Source: Cyclobacteriaceae bacterium
GTDB lineage: Bacteria > Bacteroidota > Bacteroidia > Cytophagales > Cyclobacteriaceae
NCBI GenBank assembly: GCA_016786495.1
Contig: JAEUUJ010000035.1
Location: 1-53,339, forward strand
Direction of reading: 5' to 3'
DNA: 53,339 bases
Shown here: in pieces, positions 8,737 through 17,946 of the stretch
Layout of the letters: each line of letters opens with the position of its first letter
Numbering within the stretch: position 1 is the stretch's first letter
The notes under the pieces: model-generated
Told to the model about the DNA's origin: nothing
Seen by the model: only the letters and a program-made list of their open reading frames with translations
Databases searched by the model: none
Program-made: the position numbers and the translations under genes

Positions 8737-11248
8737 TTCCCTTTGTACGGTAAAATATATCGAAATTGTCTTTGGTAATTACAAAGTAACTGAATTTATA
8801 GTTCTTCAATCCGGTGAGTGACTCTCGTTTTTCGCTAAACGTTTTGATGTACTCTTTGGCAGGCTGAAAACTGCTCAGGTCGGATACCAGCGTGAGTGTG
8901 TACGTTTCGTTCAGAATGAGGTTACTAACCTTCAGCTTGCGATCATTGAAGTTTGCGGAATTAAAGTTTTCAAGCTCACGTGCGGCAACGCCTTCGGCTC
9001 CATCTTTCTTTTCCGTGATCAACACAAAAAAGTGCGGCTCCTGTAATGAAGGGATGTACTGAATTCCTTTTTCCTTTTCCCGCTGAAGCGTGAAGGCACG
9101 GGAGGAGTCAAGCAACCGTTGTGCGTATTTCGCCAGGTCGCTGCCACTAAACTCCTTTACAAACTCTTCCAGCCGAAGTTGGTACTGACCGATGTTTTCA
9201 GTTTTACCCACGAGCAGAATCGACAGCAGTTTCAGGTTGGGTGTGAACTCGCTGTTCGCAAGATTAAGTCCTTCCTGAATCAGAATGGCAGCGCTGCCTA
9301 AATCCCCGGCCTCGTAATGTTCGTAGGCTTTTTTATAGATCATCTTTTGCTGCTCCACAACCAAACCGGATTCCTGCAGGTAATTCGGGTTAACCAGGAT
9401 TTTTGCGTATGACGATTCAGGGTAATTTTTTTTGAGGTCGGTTGCCAGTTGATTGGCCTTTGCCGGATCGGTGTCTTTTAAGATCAGGTATAATTTGTAA
9501 AGCGTTTCGGGCCGATAGGTTGTGCTGGGGTAACGCGTTAACAACGTCTCGTATGACTTGATGGCATTGTCTGTTTCTTTTAAGTCGAAGTAGTAGATGT
9601 TGCCCAGATTAAAATACGCGTCTTCAATTTTTTTATTGGCGATCAACACGGTAGAGTCGGTTAACGGCAATTCTTTCAGGATCCTGTCGAATTCCACTTT
9701 CACCGGATCTTTTACAACTACATTTTCCGTTACGGTCGCTTCGGCAGTTTGATTACCTGCCGTTTGATTGTTTTGTGAGCGCACCGTGGCTGTAGAAGCG
9801 CGGGTCGATCTCCGCCAGTTGTCAGCCAGGGGAATACTTCCCCACACGCGGGTAAATTCGGTCTGTCCAAGTGCTACTGCAGTTGGATTACCAAAATACC
9901 AATCGGGCAGATCAAACGATCCTTCGCTGTTCACAGCCGTGTTTACCTCCGAGATGGCAACACGGTTCTTTTTGGTCTTTTTTGACTTGATTTCAGGCTT
10001 TTTTTGACTCTCCAGAACCACAGCAATGTGTTTCCGCAGCGCTGCAGTATCCATCTTAGCCATGACGAGCAGACTATCTTGCCAGGCAATCGTGTTCAGG
10101 TTTTTAACAAATTCATTCAGTACTTTCTGCCGGGTTTGTATTGCCTTGTAATTTTCGTGTGTTGTGGGCAGGGAAGACACCGCGCTGTCATAATAAGCCT
10201 GCGACAGCTGAAAATTTTTCAATGTATCATAATAGATCTCACCCAGCCGTAGGTATGCTTCTCCGTCAATCAGTTTGTTTGATCCTTCGCGAACAGCAAG
10301 GGCATAGTTAGCCATTGCTTCTTTCAGGTTGTGTTGCTTGAATTCAAACACACCCATCTCATAATAGATCTTATCGCGGAAGTCTTTATTCTTTGAGTCT
10401 TTGAGAAGTTTACGGAACGACTTGCGTGCGCTTGCCAGGTCGCGGCTCCGTGAGATCTCCGCTACTTGTGCCATATACAATCGGGCATAGAAATCAATTT
10501 CGTAATCCGGATTGGTGGAAATGGTTTTCTTATAAAAGTTGAATGCCTCTGCTTCCAGGCCGAGCTCCTGGTAAACTTGTCCGATGATGAAATAGATTCT
10601 TCCCCTGCGATCACTTTTTTTCAACAGGGGAATAGCTTTCGTGAGGTTGCGCACCATGTAGTCGTAGTTCTTCCGCTTTTGGAAGTAGTGTGCACGTTGC
10701 AGGTAAAAGTTTTTCTCGTTGGTTTTATTGAGTTTCTCTTTTTCGAGAAAGTCGAATGCGGCTACCGCATTATTGAATTCATTATGTTCCGTAAAGGTTC
10801 GCGCAAGCTGAATGATTGCCTCGTGCCGGGCATCCGGGTTCTTGCTTTTGGTGTTAACGTATTTGAATGTTTGAATGGCATTACCCCAGTCGAGGCTAAG
10901 CAGGCGGGCCCTGCCCACCATGATGTAGGAGTCGTCAACCCAATTACTGTTGGGATGCCGTTGAATAGCCAGTGAAGCCATTTTAATCGCCTCCTGAATT
11001 TCTTTGTCGTAACCTTTGGCGCGCGTTGAGTCGAGAGGCGGATACAACAGCAGGATTTCGTTATAATCGTCTGTGTGCGCTTTGAGGTTGTCTTTCTCAA
11101 TTTTCGTGATCTCTTCCTTCGCGTACCAGTAACCATTAAAGTGTGCTGTGGTATTATGAAAAGCTTTGCTGGTAACCGTGGTTGATTGGGGTGAACACCC
11201 GGCCACCAGAAGAGACCAAAACCCTATATAAAAAACCGCCTTTTTCAA
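8684..11248 (-). CDS. TPR lipoprotein, T9SS component PorW/SprE-like
   Basis: 854 residues. Lipoprotein signal peptide with lipobox VAGC (Cys18). The mature start carries a TTAHFNGYW stretch of the kind that marks the PorW/SprE family, and the body is built of tetratricopeptide-like helical repeats (clear around 105-370 and 530-660), with a smaller C-terminal domain (about 745-854). SprE of Flavobacterium johnsoniae is of similar length and is needed for gliding and type IX secretion. In that family the lipoprotein is proposed to connect the outer-membrane translocon to the rest of the machine. Its closeness to gldKLMN supports this role. First gene of a minus-strand unit with the class A PBP and uvrC. 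The identification rests on architecture and the N-terminal signature; an unrelated TPR lipoprotein is the alternative. Confidence 0.78.
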   Translation of the reverse strand: MKKAVFYIGFWSLLVAGCSPQSTTVTSKAFHNTTAHFNGYWYAKEEITKIEKDNLKAHTDDYNEILLLYPPLDSTRAKGYDKEIQEAIKMASLAIQRHPNSNWVDDSYIMVGRARLLSLDWGNAIQTFKYVNTKSKNPDARHEAIIQLARTFTEHNEFNNAVAAFDFLEKEKLNKTNEKNFYLQRAHYFQKRKNYDYMVRNLTKAIPLLKKSDRRGRIYFIIGQVYQELGLEAEAFNFYKKTISTNPDYEIDFYARLYMAQVAEISRSRDLASARKSFRKLLKDSKNKDFRDKIYYEMGVFEFKQHNLKEAMANYALAVREGSNKLIDGEAYLRLGEIYYDTLKNFQLSQAYYDSAVSSLPTTHENYKAIQTRQKVLNEFVKNLNTIAWQDSLLVMAKMDTAALRKHIAVVLESQKKPEIKSKKTKKNRVAISEVNTAVNSEGSFDLPDWYFGNPTAVALGQTEFTRVWGSIPLADNWRRSTRASTATVRSQNNQTAGNQTAEATVTENVVVKDPVKVEFDRILKELPLTDSTVLIANKKIEDAYFNLGNIYYFDLKETDNAIKSYETLLTRYPSTTYRPETLYKLYLILKDTDPAKANQLATDLKKNYPESSYAKILVNPNYLQESGLVVEQQKMIYKKAYEHYEAGDLGSAAILIQEGLNLANSEFTPNLKLLSILLVGKTENIGQYQLRLEEFVKEFSGSDLAKYAQRLLDSSRAFTLQREKEKGIQYIPSLQEPHFFVLITEKKDGAEGVAARELENFNSANFNDRKLKVSNLILNETYTLTLVSDLSSFQPAKEYIKTFSEKRESLTGLKNYKFSYFVITKDNFDIFYRTKGIDEYTRFFEKNYTSQNP

Positions 11249-11342
11249 TTAAACCGGATTAACGAAGACTAAACGTAAAAATCATATATTCAATATTTTA
11301 ATCGGCCAGAATATCTAATTTTACCCCCAAAAATAGCGCGAT

Positions 11343-12206
11343 TTGAAGCCTAAAAAAACTTTATCAAACTGGCTCACTAACCGGTACCAGCTTGTTATCC
11401 GGAATGAGGAGAACTTCGCTGAGAAAACAAGCGTAGGATTTACCTATTCCAAGGTAATTCTTTTTTCGGTTATCCTGTTTTCGGTGATCTTCATCATCAG
11501 CCTGTTTCTTTCGAAAACATTGCTCGCAAAATGGTTTGATCCGCGTCATGCACAAATCGAAATGAATCGCCAGCTCGTGCAATTGAAAGATCAGTTCGAT
11601 TCGTTATCGGTAGAAGTGGAACGGAAAGATCAGTTTATCTTAAACTTTCAGCGCGTGTTGAGTGGCGATACCAGCGAGTTTAAAGATCCGGCAGAAATCA
11701 TGAATGCTGAACCGAAGCAAACGATGAAACCTGCGGATAACAAGACGGAACCAACAGACTCAACGTTCCGAAAAGAATTTGAAAAGTCTGATTTATCCCT
11801 TGTGTCATTGACCAGCGTGAAATACCGCGAACTTCAGGAGACATTTTTCTTTTCGCCCATCACCGGATTTATCTCAGACCATTACAACATGAAGCGCGGC
11901 CACTACGGAGTTGATGTTGTTGCCAAGACAAATGAAGCGGTGAAGAATGTGGCGGATGGTTCAGTTGTATTTGCTTCGTGGACGCAGGATGCAGGCTATG
12001 TGATTATGATCCAGCATCGCGGTAACCTGATTTCGGTATACAAGCACAACGCGGAACTCTTGAAAAAAGTCGGTACATTTGTTAACGCAGGAGAAATCAT
12101 TTCTATTGTTGGCAATAGCGGTGAAATGACAGACGGACCACACCTGCATTTTGAACTGTGGTACAATGGAAATCCGCTTAATCCGGAAGAATTTGTAACA
12201 TTTTAA
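11343..12206 (+). CDS. Membrane-anchored M23 (LytM-type) endopeptidase, TTG start
   Basis: 287 residues. Short cytoplasmic part, one TM helix at about 38-58, a coiled-coil stretch (about 70-105), a polar linker, then an M23/LytM domain at about 170-285. All zinc-ligand motifs are present: His187-x3-Asp191, His235 (YKHN) and His267-x-His269 (GPHLHFE), so it is probably an active peptidoglycan endopeptidase acting in the periplasm. The start is TTG at 11343: an in-frame TAG lies nine bases upstream and the first ATG falls after the TM helix. The gene is followed nine bases later by a bactofilin, an association known from cell-shape systems such as CcmA with Csd-type M23 peptidases. Confidence 0.9.
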   Translation: MKPKKTLSNWLTNRYQLVIRNEENFAEKTSVGFTYSKVILFSVILFSVIFIISLFLSKTLLAKWFDPRHAQIEMNRQLVQLKDQFDSLSVEVERKDQFILNFQRVLSGDTSEFKDPAEIMNAEPKQTMKPADNKTEPTDSTFRKEFEKSDLSLVSLTSVKYRELQETFFFSPITGFISDHYNMKRGHYGVDVVAKTNEAVKNVADGSVVFASWTQDAGYVIMIQHRGNLISVYKHNAELLKKVGTFVNAGEIISIVGNSGEMTDGPHLHFELWYNGNPLNPEEFVTF

Positions 12207-12215
12207 CATTTAAAC

Positions 12216-12653
12216 ATGCTTACTTCAAAAGAACAAAAGCGGGTAGCTGAAGAGATCAGCAACTCCAGTAACACGATCGGAAAAGGCACTGTACTCGAAG
12301 GAAACATTGAGACGTACGGTAACATCCGGATTGAAGGCAAGGTGATTGGCAATGTGAAGTCAAAATCAAAGGTCGCACTGGGCAACTCTTCGAATATTCA
12401 GGGGAACATTACTGCGCAGAATGCAGACATCGAAGGTGAGGTAAAAGGCAAGATTGAAATTTCGGAATTGCTTGTGCTGAAGGCTACCGCCATTATTAAC
12501 GGTGACATCGTAACCGGAAAGCTGGTAGTTGAGCCGGGCGCAGTGTTTAACGGAAGCTGCCGCATGGGAGCTGCTGTAAAAGACATTAAAACCGGTGATG
12601 CGAGCCTTCCGTCACGCTCGTTTAATCCCGCCCAGGAAGCAAAAGTTAACTAA
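12216..12653 (+). CDS. Bactofilin (polymer-forming cytoskeletal protein)
   Basis: 145 residues, one bactofilin (DUF583) domain at about 18-115: regular short beta-helix rungs with the repeated pattern G-x-I-x-x-x-x-x-I-x-G (GTVLEGNI, GNIRIEGKVIGNV, SNIQGNI, ADIEGEVKGKI, AIINGDI). The termini are short and polar, as in typical bactofilins, with no membrane segment. Bactofilins form non-polar filaments on the cytoplasmic face of the inner membrane and position cell-wall enzymes; the partner here is most likely the M23 peptidase encoded directly upstream. The stop is 7 bases before the next gene. Confidence 0.95.
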   Translation: MLTSKEQKRVAEEISNSSNTIGKGTVLEGNIETYGNIRIEGKVIGNVKSKSKVALGNSSNIQGNITAQNADIEGEVKGKIEISELLVLKATAIINGDIVTGKLVVEPGAVFNGSCRMGAAVKDIKTGDASLPSRSFNPAQEAKVN

Positions 12654-12660
12654 TCAAACT

Positions 12661-13167
12661 ATGAAGAAGGTCGGCCTGCAAGTGTTGTTTGTGCTTGGCT
12701 TGTTTTCGATGGCTATTGCGCAGGAAACAAAACCAACGCTTTATAACCCTGCTGCAGATGCCAAGGCCGACATTGCGGCTGCTGTGAAAAAAGCAGCGGC
12801 TGAGAACATGCACGTCTTTTTACAACTCGGAGGAAACTGGTGCGGCTGGTGTATTCTTTATAATAACTTAGTTACTACAAACGATACGCTGAAGACGTAC
12901 ATGGCGAAAAACTATGTAACGGTTCATGTTAACTACAGCCAGGAGAATTTTAATGACGAAGTTTTTAAATCACTTGGGTTCCCCCAGCGTTTCGGGTTTC
13001 CCGTTTTTGTGATTCTTGATGGTAAAGGCAATCGCCTGCATACGCAGAACAGCGCTTACCTGGAAAAGGGTAAAGGACACGACCCCAAAAAAGTGCTGGA
13101 ATTCCTCGAGCAATGGTCTCCGGCCAGCCTTGATCCGAAAAACTACCGGCCCATCGGCAAGTATTAA
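12661..13167 (+). CDS. Exported thioredoxin-fold protein
   Basis: 168 residues. The ATG at 12661 is chosen because it begins a clean Sec signal peptide (cleavage after Ala20, AIA|QETK). An upstream in-frame start would put the signal peptide inside the protein and overlap the bactofilin gene. The mature part is a thioredoxin-like fold with the redox motif C61-G-W-C64 preceded by GGNW, and a cis-Pro-type segment FGFPVFVILD near 118-127. It probably acts in the periplasm as a thiol-disulfide oxidoreductase or as a redox partner of envelope proteins; the substrate is not evident. It is followed after two bases by the AtpZ-like gene. Confidence 0.88.
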   Translation: MKKVGLQVLFVLGLFSMAIAQETKPTLYNPAADAKADIAAAVKKAAAENMHVFLQLGGNWCGWCILYNNLVTTNDTLKTYMAKNYVTVHVNYSQENFNDEVFKSLGFPQRFGFPVFVILDGKGNRLHTQNSAYLEKGKGHDPKKVLEFLEQWSPASLDPKNYRPIGKY

Positions 13168-13169
13168 TC

Positions 13170-13394
13170 ATGACCGAGCGGGACAAGGAGAATGTAAAAA
13201 AAGAGGCCAATTCATACCTTAAATGGAGCGGACTTGCCTTTCAACTGCTGGGAGGAATGGGCGTGTTCGGCTTTCTGGGCTATAAGCTCGATCAATACCT
13301 GGAGCTTAAATTCCCGGCTTTTATGCTCACGTTTGGCTTCCTCGCGTTTGGCGCGGTGATGTACCAGGTCTATAAAGCCGTTAAAAACCAGTAA
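13170..13394 (+). CDS. AtpZ/AtpI-family small membrane protein
   Basis: 74 residues with two TM helices (about 18-38 and 47-68), the architecture and spacing of the AtpZ/AtpI family (F0F1-ATPase assembly or Mg2+-linked subunits). The GxxGYKLDQYL segment between the helices resembles the conserved G-x-x-L-D-x-x-L of AtpZ. It precedes the other ATP-synthase-associated gene and atpB, which is the usual place for it. The family helps c-ring assembly or divalent cation uptake. The start ATG lies two bases after the thioredoxin-like gene. Confidence 0.8.
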   Translation: MTERDKENVKKEANSYLKWSGLAFQLLGGMGVFGFLGYKLDQYLELKFPAFMLTFGFLAFGAVMYQVYKAVKNQ

Positions 13395-13396
13395 CC

Positions 13397-13762
13397 GTGC
13401 TGCGTGTAGTTGTTGCGTTCGTTCTGCTGTCGGCCGCGATGATCGGGATCGGCCATGCCGTATTCAGCGTACTTCCAGGTTTCTTCTACCAAACCGTCAT
13501 TTTACTTTTTGTTACGAGCATTGGGCTTCATCAATTCCTGACAAATGCGAGGAGAAAAAACAGTGACCTCTTTGTTCCGCTGTATTTAGCAACGCTGGCG
13601 ATCAAGCTGATTGCCTTTGGCGGATACGTTTTTCTGATGGCTCAACAGCAGCCTGAAATGACGACACAAAATGTGGCATTTTTCCTTGCGGGATACGTCA
13701 TTTTTACGGCCGTTGAAACGGTATTTCTGTACCGGATAGTGAACAACTCCGGGAAGTCGTAA
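13397..13762 (+). CDS. ATP synthase subunit I-like membrane protein, GTG start
   Basis: 121 residues, four predicted TM helices (about 3-22, 27-44, 56-77, 86-107). The GTG at 13397, two bases after the preceding stop, is the natural start. Sequence motifs are weak, so the assignment rests on size, topology and position immediately before atpB, where Bacteroidota carry a hydrophobic 'subunit I' gene. Its role in F1Fo-ATPase assembly is inferred from context only. Confidence 0.65.
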   Translation: MLRVVVAFVLLSAAMIGIGHAVFSVLPGFFYQTVILLFVTSIGLHQFLTNARRKNSDLFVPLYLATLAIKLIAFGGYVFLMAQQQPEMTTQNVAFFLAGYVIFTAVETVFLYRIVNNSGKS

Positions 13763-13786
13763 AAACGGGAAAAAAGCCGGGAAATA

Positions 13787-13817
13787 TTTCTTAAAGACTT
13801 GCAAATTAATACCTTTG
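13787..13817 (+). promoter_or_regulatory. Candidate promoter for the atpBEFHAG operon
   Basis: TACCTTTG at 13810-13817 is an exact match to the Bacteroidota -7 element TAnnTTTG. A -33-like TTTC (13787-13790; consensus TTTG) lies 19 bases upstream, the expected spacing. Transcription would start near 13824, giving a leader of about 30 bases before the atpB ATG at 13853. Confidence 0.55.
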
Positions 13818-13852
13818 CGGTCGGATTTTTCCACCCTGTAAAATCGTCTAAA

Positions 13853-14899
13853 ATGAGCCTTTTCTCGAGCAAATTCAGCAAAATCCTACCGTTTTTTATC
13901 GCGCTGTTTTTTGTTGGAGTTTCCGCTTTTGGTCAGGAACACGATAGCCACGTTAACGCCGACTCGACTGTTGAAAATCATGCTGAAAGTTTCAATGCGA
14001 GCGAGGTGATTTTGCACCACGTGATGGACGACCATATTTGGCATTTCTTTGATGGTCACTACGGCACACTGTACCTGCCTGTTATCGTTCATTCTTCGGA
14101 ACGCGGACTTGAGGTGTTTTCCTCCCGGAACTTCTATGACGAACACCACAACGTGGTAGCGTATAACGGCTACACCCTTGAGCATAATCACATTTACCTG
14201 AACGGGGACAGCGTACTCGACCTGTCGATCACCAAGAACGTGGCCATGTTGCTGATCAACGCAGTGATTCTTGTATTGGTGTTTATGGCTGTAGCGAAGG
14301 GGTACAAGAAGAATTCGGGCAAAGCCCCTAAAGGTATTCAGTCTTTCTTCGAACCCATTATCATTTTCGTACGCGATGAGGTTGTAAAACCGAATATCGG
14401 ACATCACTATGAGAAGTATTTTCCGTACCTCTTAACCCTGTTTTTCTTTATCCTTTTTGGAAACCTGTTGGGCTTGTTGCCTGGCGCGGGTAACCTGACC
14501 GGAAACATCGCGGTGACGATGGTGCTTGCATTCCTGACATTCATTATCACGAATGTGAGTGGTAACAAAGCGTATTGGGGCCATATCTTCTGGACACCCG
14601 GAGTGCCGCTTCCGCTTCGCTTAGTTATCCTGCCGGTAGAAATTATCGGAATTTTCACCAAGCCGATTTCCCTGACGATACGTTTGTTTGTAGCCATCAC
14701 AGCAGGCCACATCGTATTGCTGGCGTTGATTTGTTTAACCTTCATTTTCGGAAGCATTTGGGTGGGCGCGGGCTCATCAATAATTGTATTGTTTATTAGT
14801 TTGATTGAGCTGCTTGTAGCAGGGATTCAGGCTTATGTATTTACGCTGTTTACATCGTTGTACATCGGCATGGCTATCGCTGACCACGATCATCATTAA
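13853..14899 (+). CDS. atpB: ATP synthase Fo subunit a
   Basis: 348 residues from the ATG at 13853. A longer reading from a TTG at 13799 exists but would run through the promoter-like element and put residues in front of a good signal peptide, so it is rejected. The protein starts with a signal-like hydrophobic segment (cleavage probably after FGQ) and a His/Asp-rich periplasmic extension of about 100 residues, typical of Bacteroidota subunit a. About five TM helices follow. The essential proton-channel Arg is Arg277 in ISLTIRLFVAITAGH. With subunit c it forms the proton path of the F1Fo-ATPase. Confidence 0.95.
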   Translation: MSLFSSKFSKILPFFIALFFVGVSAFGQEHDSHVNADSTVENHAESFNASEVILHHVMDDHIWHFFDGHYGTLYLPVIVHSSERGLEVFSSRNFYDEHHNVVAYNGYTLEHNHIYLNGDSVLDLSITKNVAMLLINAVILVLVFMAVAKGYKKNSGKAPKGIQSFFEPIIIFVRDEVVKPNIGHHYEKYFPYLLTLFFFILFGNLLGLLPGAGNLTGNIAVTMVLAFLTFIITNVSGNKAYWGHIFWTPGVPLPLRLVILPVEIIGIFTKPISLTIRLFVAITAGHIVLLALICLTFIFGSIWVGAGSSIIVLFISLIELLVAGIQAYVFTLFTSLYIGMAIADHDHH

Positions 14900-14945
14900 T
14901 CAACAAAAGATATCCACTCCGGATTAGCCGGTTTGGTTTGTTTAA

Positions 14946-15209
<264 letters not shown>

Positions 15210-15216
15210 GCACACC

Positions 15217-15255
15217 AAAGAAACCTGTTGCGGCATTAGGCCGCGCAGGTTCTTT
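15217..15255 (+). promoter_or_regulatory. Stem-loop between atpE and atpF
   Basis: AAAGAAACCTGTTGCGGC (15217-15234) pairs with GCCGCGCAGGTTCTTT (15240-15255) through about 15 pairs with two single-base bulges and one G-U, closing on a five-base loop. The following tail (AATTAAAAAC) is not a U-run, so full termination is unlikely. Partial termination or an RNA-stabilising 3' end for atpE mRNA would fit the high c-subunit stoichiometry. That role is inference. Confidence 0.6.
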
Positions 15256-15287
15256 AATTAAAAACAGAAAAAAGACATTTTAATATT

Positions 15288-15782
15288 ATGGAACTTTTAA
15301 CGCCCGGCACCGGACTTATCATTTGGCAACTGATTGTTTTTGTTGCCCTCGTTTTCCTGTTGAGCAAGCTTGCCTGGAAACCGATCATCAACTCGTTGAA
15401 AGAGCGTGAAGACTCAATTCAGAATGCACTCAACACCGCTGAACGTGCACGTGCTGAAATGGCTCAATTGAAGTCGGACAACGAGAAGTTGCTGAAGGAG
15501 GCCCGCGAAGAGCGTGACAAGATGCTGAAAGAGGCCCGTGAAGTCGCTAACCGCATGAAGGATGAAGCTCAGACCGATGCGAAAAAAGCAGCGGATAAGA
15601 TTCTCGCAGAAGCGCGCGCAGCGATCAATGTAGAGAAAGAAGCGGCCATGCGCGATGTGAAAGCACAGGTTGCGTTGTTCTCCCTCGAAGTTGCTGAAAA
15701 GCTCATGAAGAAGAATCTCACCTCCGACAAGGAACAGAAAACCCTGGTGGAAGGATACATTAAAGATTTAAAACTGAACTAA
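15288..15782 (+). CDS. atpF: ATP synthase Fo subunit b
   Basis: 164 residues. One N-terminal TM helix (about 7-27), then a long charged amphipathic helix rich in Ala, Glu, Lys and Arg (about 35-150), the peripheral-stalk coiled coil. The segment KLAWKPIINSLKERE at 25-39 is typical of bacterial subunit b. It dimerises and holds subunit delta and the F1 head against rotation. The gene is separated from atpE by a stem-loop and lies 3 bases before atpH. Confidence 0.96.
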   Translation: MELLTPGTGLIIWQLIVFVALVFLLSKLAWKPIINSLKEREDSIQNALNTAERARAEMAQLKSDNEKLLKEAREERDKMLKEAREVANRMKDEAQTDAKKAADKILAEARAAINVEKEAAMRDVKAQVALFSLEVAEKLMKKNLTSDKEQKTLVEGYIKDLKLN

Positions 15783-15785
15783 GCG

Positions 15786-16346
15786 ATGGCTGAAACACGC
15801 GTAGCGTCACGATACGTTAAATCGCTGCTTGGACTGGCAGTTGAGCAAAATGCGCTTGATCAGGTTCACAGCGACATGCTGAGCTTTTCAAAAGTTGTTA
15901 AGGAAAATCGCGAGTTCGCGCTGATGCTTCGTAATCCGATTATCAAGCACGACAAGAAGCGTGACATCCTCGAGCAGATATTTAAAGGTAAGGTGAACAA
16001 ACTCACCCTCGCCATTTTTGATATCATCACCAGCAAGAACCGTGAGCCGCTTTTACCTGCTATTGCGGAAGAGTTTCATCACGCGTACAACGTTTACAAA
16101 AACGTAGGGGAGGCCACAGTAACCACAGCGGTTCCGCTTGACGCCAGCTTGCGCGCGGAAATTGAAGGCATCGTAAAAAAGCTTAGCGATAAAAAAGAAG
16201 TCGAAATAAAAGAAAAGGTTGACCCTGAAATGATTGGCGGATTTGTGCTGAACGTAGGTGACCGTCAGGTTGACGCTTCTATCAAGAATAAATTGAAAGC
16301 GCTGAAAGTGAAGTTCAGCGAAAATCCATACATAAAAGAATTCTAA
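15786..16346 (+). CDS. atpH: ATP synthase F1 subunit delta
   Basis: 186 residues, the OSCP/delta family: an N-terminal helical bundle (about 1-105, ASRYVKSLLGLAVEQ near the start, MLRNPIIKHDKKRDIL at about 42-57) and the conserved C-terminal segment with KVDPEMIGGFVLNVGDRQVDASI (about 149-170, split around the Gly-Gly). It connects the peripheral stalk to the alpha subunits. The ATG is three bases after the atpF stop and the gene is followed 18 bases later by atpA. Confidence 0.96.
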   Translation: MAETRVASRYVKSLLGLAVEQNALDQVHSDMLSFSKVVKENREFALMLRNPIIKHDKKRDILEQIFKGKVNKLTLAIFDIITSKNREPLLPAIAEEFHHAYNVYKNVGEATVTTAVPLDASLRAEIEGIVKKLSDKKEVEIKEKVDPEMIGGFVLNVGDRQVDASIKNKLKALKVKFSENPYIKEF

Positions 16347-16364
16347 GACAACAACATAAAGGTT

Positions 16365-17939
16365 ATGGCAGAAATTAAACCCGAAGAAGTATCAGCAATA
16401 TTGCGCGAACAACTTTCGCAAAGCCGCACCAGCGCGCAACTGGAAGAAGTAGGAACGGTGCTTACCATCGGTGATGGTGTAGCGCGTATCTACGGTCTCA
16501 CGCAGGCGCAGGCCGGTGAGCTTTTGGTTTTTGAAAATGGACTGAAGGCGCTGGTATTGAACCTCGAAGAAGATAACGTAGGTGCCGTACTGTTGGGTGA
16601 GTCAAAAGGTATTCGTGAAGGCGATACGGTGAAGCGTACCGGCCAGATTGGTTCGATCAAAGCCGGTGACGGTATGCTCGGCCGCGTGGTGGATACACTC
16701 GGTGAACCTGTTGATGGCAAAGGCCCGATTAAAGGTGAGTTGTATGAAATGCCATTGGAGCGCAAAGCTCCGGGGGTAATTTTTCGTCAGCCTGTAAATG
16801 AGCCGCTTCAAACCGGTATCAAGGCTATCGACTCAATGATTCCAATCGGTCGCGGTCAGCGCGAATTGATCATTGGCGACCGCCAGACGGGTAAGACAGC
16901 GGTTGCGATCGACACGATTATCAACCAGAAGGAATTTTACGAAAAGGGTCAGCCGGTTTATTGTATTTATGTTGCGGTTGGCCAGAAGGCTTCAACCGTT
17001 GCTGCGGTAACCGCCGAACTCGAAAAAGCAGGCGCGCTTGCGTATACCGTTATCGTGATGGCTTCGGCCTCCGATCCGGCTCCGCTCCAGTTCTTTGCAC
17101 CGTTCACAGGTGCAGCGATTGGTGAGTTCTTCCGTGATACCGGCCGTCCGGCACTTGTTATTTATGATGACTTGTCGAAGCAGGCAGTTGCGTACCGTGA
17201 AGTGTCACTGTTGTTGAGAAGACCTCCGGGCCGCGAAGCGTATCCGGGAGACGTGTTCTACCTGCACTCTCGTTTGCTCGAGCGCGCTGCGAAAATCATC
17301 AACAACGATGAGATCGCGAAAAACATGAACGATCTTCCTCCTTCCCTGAAAAACCTGGTAAAAGGTGGTGGATCACTGACTGCGCTTCCAATCATTGAAA
17401 CACAGGCAGGTGACGTATCGGCTTACATTCCTACGAACGTAATTTCGATTACCGATGGTCAGATCTTCCTTGAAACAAACTTGTTCAACTCGGGTATTCG
17501 TCCTGCGATTAACGTAGGTATCTCGGTATCGCGTGTAGGAGGTTCTGCGCAGATTAAATCAATGAAGAAAGTTGCCGGTACCCTGAAGCTTGATCAGGCT
17601 CAGTTCCGTGAACTTGAAGCGTTTGCAAAATTCGGTTCTGACCTGGATGCGGCTACTAAACTGACGATTGAACGCGGAAGAAGAAACCAGGAGATTTTGA
17701 AGCAGGATCAGTATGCACCGGTTTCGGTTGAGCAGCAGGTTGCCATCATCACGGCTTCAACCCGTGGTTTCATGGACAATGTGCCGGTTACCAAGGTGCG
17801 TGAATTCGAAAAGGAATTTGCAGCGATCATGAATGGTGCACACCGCCAGGTATTGGATAACCTCCGTGCCGGTAAATTTGAAGATGCCGATGTTGCCACA
17901 ATTAAGAAAGTAGCAACGGATTTAGCAGCAAGATATTAA
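16365..17939 (+). CDS. atpA: ATP synthase F1 subunit alpha
   Basis: 524 residues, normal length. Beta-barrel N-terminal domain, nucleotide-binding domain with Walker A GDRQTGKT at 171-178 and the alpha-type segment [17 protein letters not shown], and a C-terminal helical domain. The non-catalytic nucleotide site is in the alpha subunit; the catalytic beta subunit is not encoded in this window. It lies 7 bases before atpG. Confidence 0.98.
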   Translation: MAEIKPEEVSAILREQLSQSRTSAQLEEVGTVLTIGDGVARIYGLTQAQAGELLVFENGLKALVLNLEEDNVGAVLLGESKGIREGDTVKRTGQIGSIKAGDGMLGRVVDTLGEPVDGKGPIKGELYEMPLERKAPGVIFRQPVNEPLQTGIKAIDSMIPIGRGQRELIIGDRQTGKTAVAIDTIINQKEFYEKGQPVYCIYVAVGQKASTVAAVTAELEKAGALAYTVIVMASASDPAPLQFFAPFTGAAIGEFFRDTGRPALVIYDDLSKQAVAYREVSLLLRRPPGREAYPGDVFYLHSRLLERAAKIINNDEIAKNMNDLPPSLKNLVKGGGSLTALPIIETQAGDVSAYIPTNVISITDGQIFLETNLFNSGIRPAINVGISVSRVGGSAQIKSMKKVAGTLKLDQAQFRELEAFAKFGSDLDAATKLTIERGRRNQEILKQDQYAPVSVEQQVAIITASTRGFMDNVPVTKVREFEKEFAAIMNGAHRQVLDNLRAGKFEDADVATIKKVATDLAARY

Positions 17940-17946
17940 TTGACGT

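Noticed and set aside
10466-10975. 169-codon plus-strand frame opposite the PorW/SprE-like gene
   Set aside because: It is a shadow of a clear TPR lipoprotein on the other strand and has no recognisable domain or start context.
11328-11335. CAAAAATA (minus-strand TATTTTTG) as the promoter of the PorW/SprE-like gene
   Set aside because: The -7 match is exact, but a -33 element at 19-20 bases is missing and the leader would be about 70 bases; A/T-rich sequence makes chance matches likely.
13799-13852. TTG-started N-terminal extension of atpB
   Set aside because: It runs through the TACCTTTG promoter element and would place 18 residues before a clean signal peptide; the ATG at 13853 is preferred.
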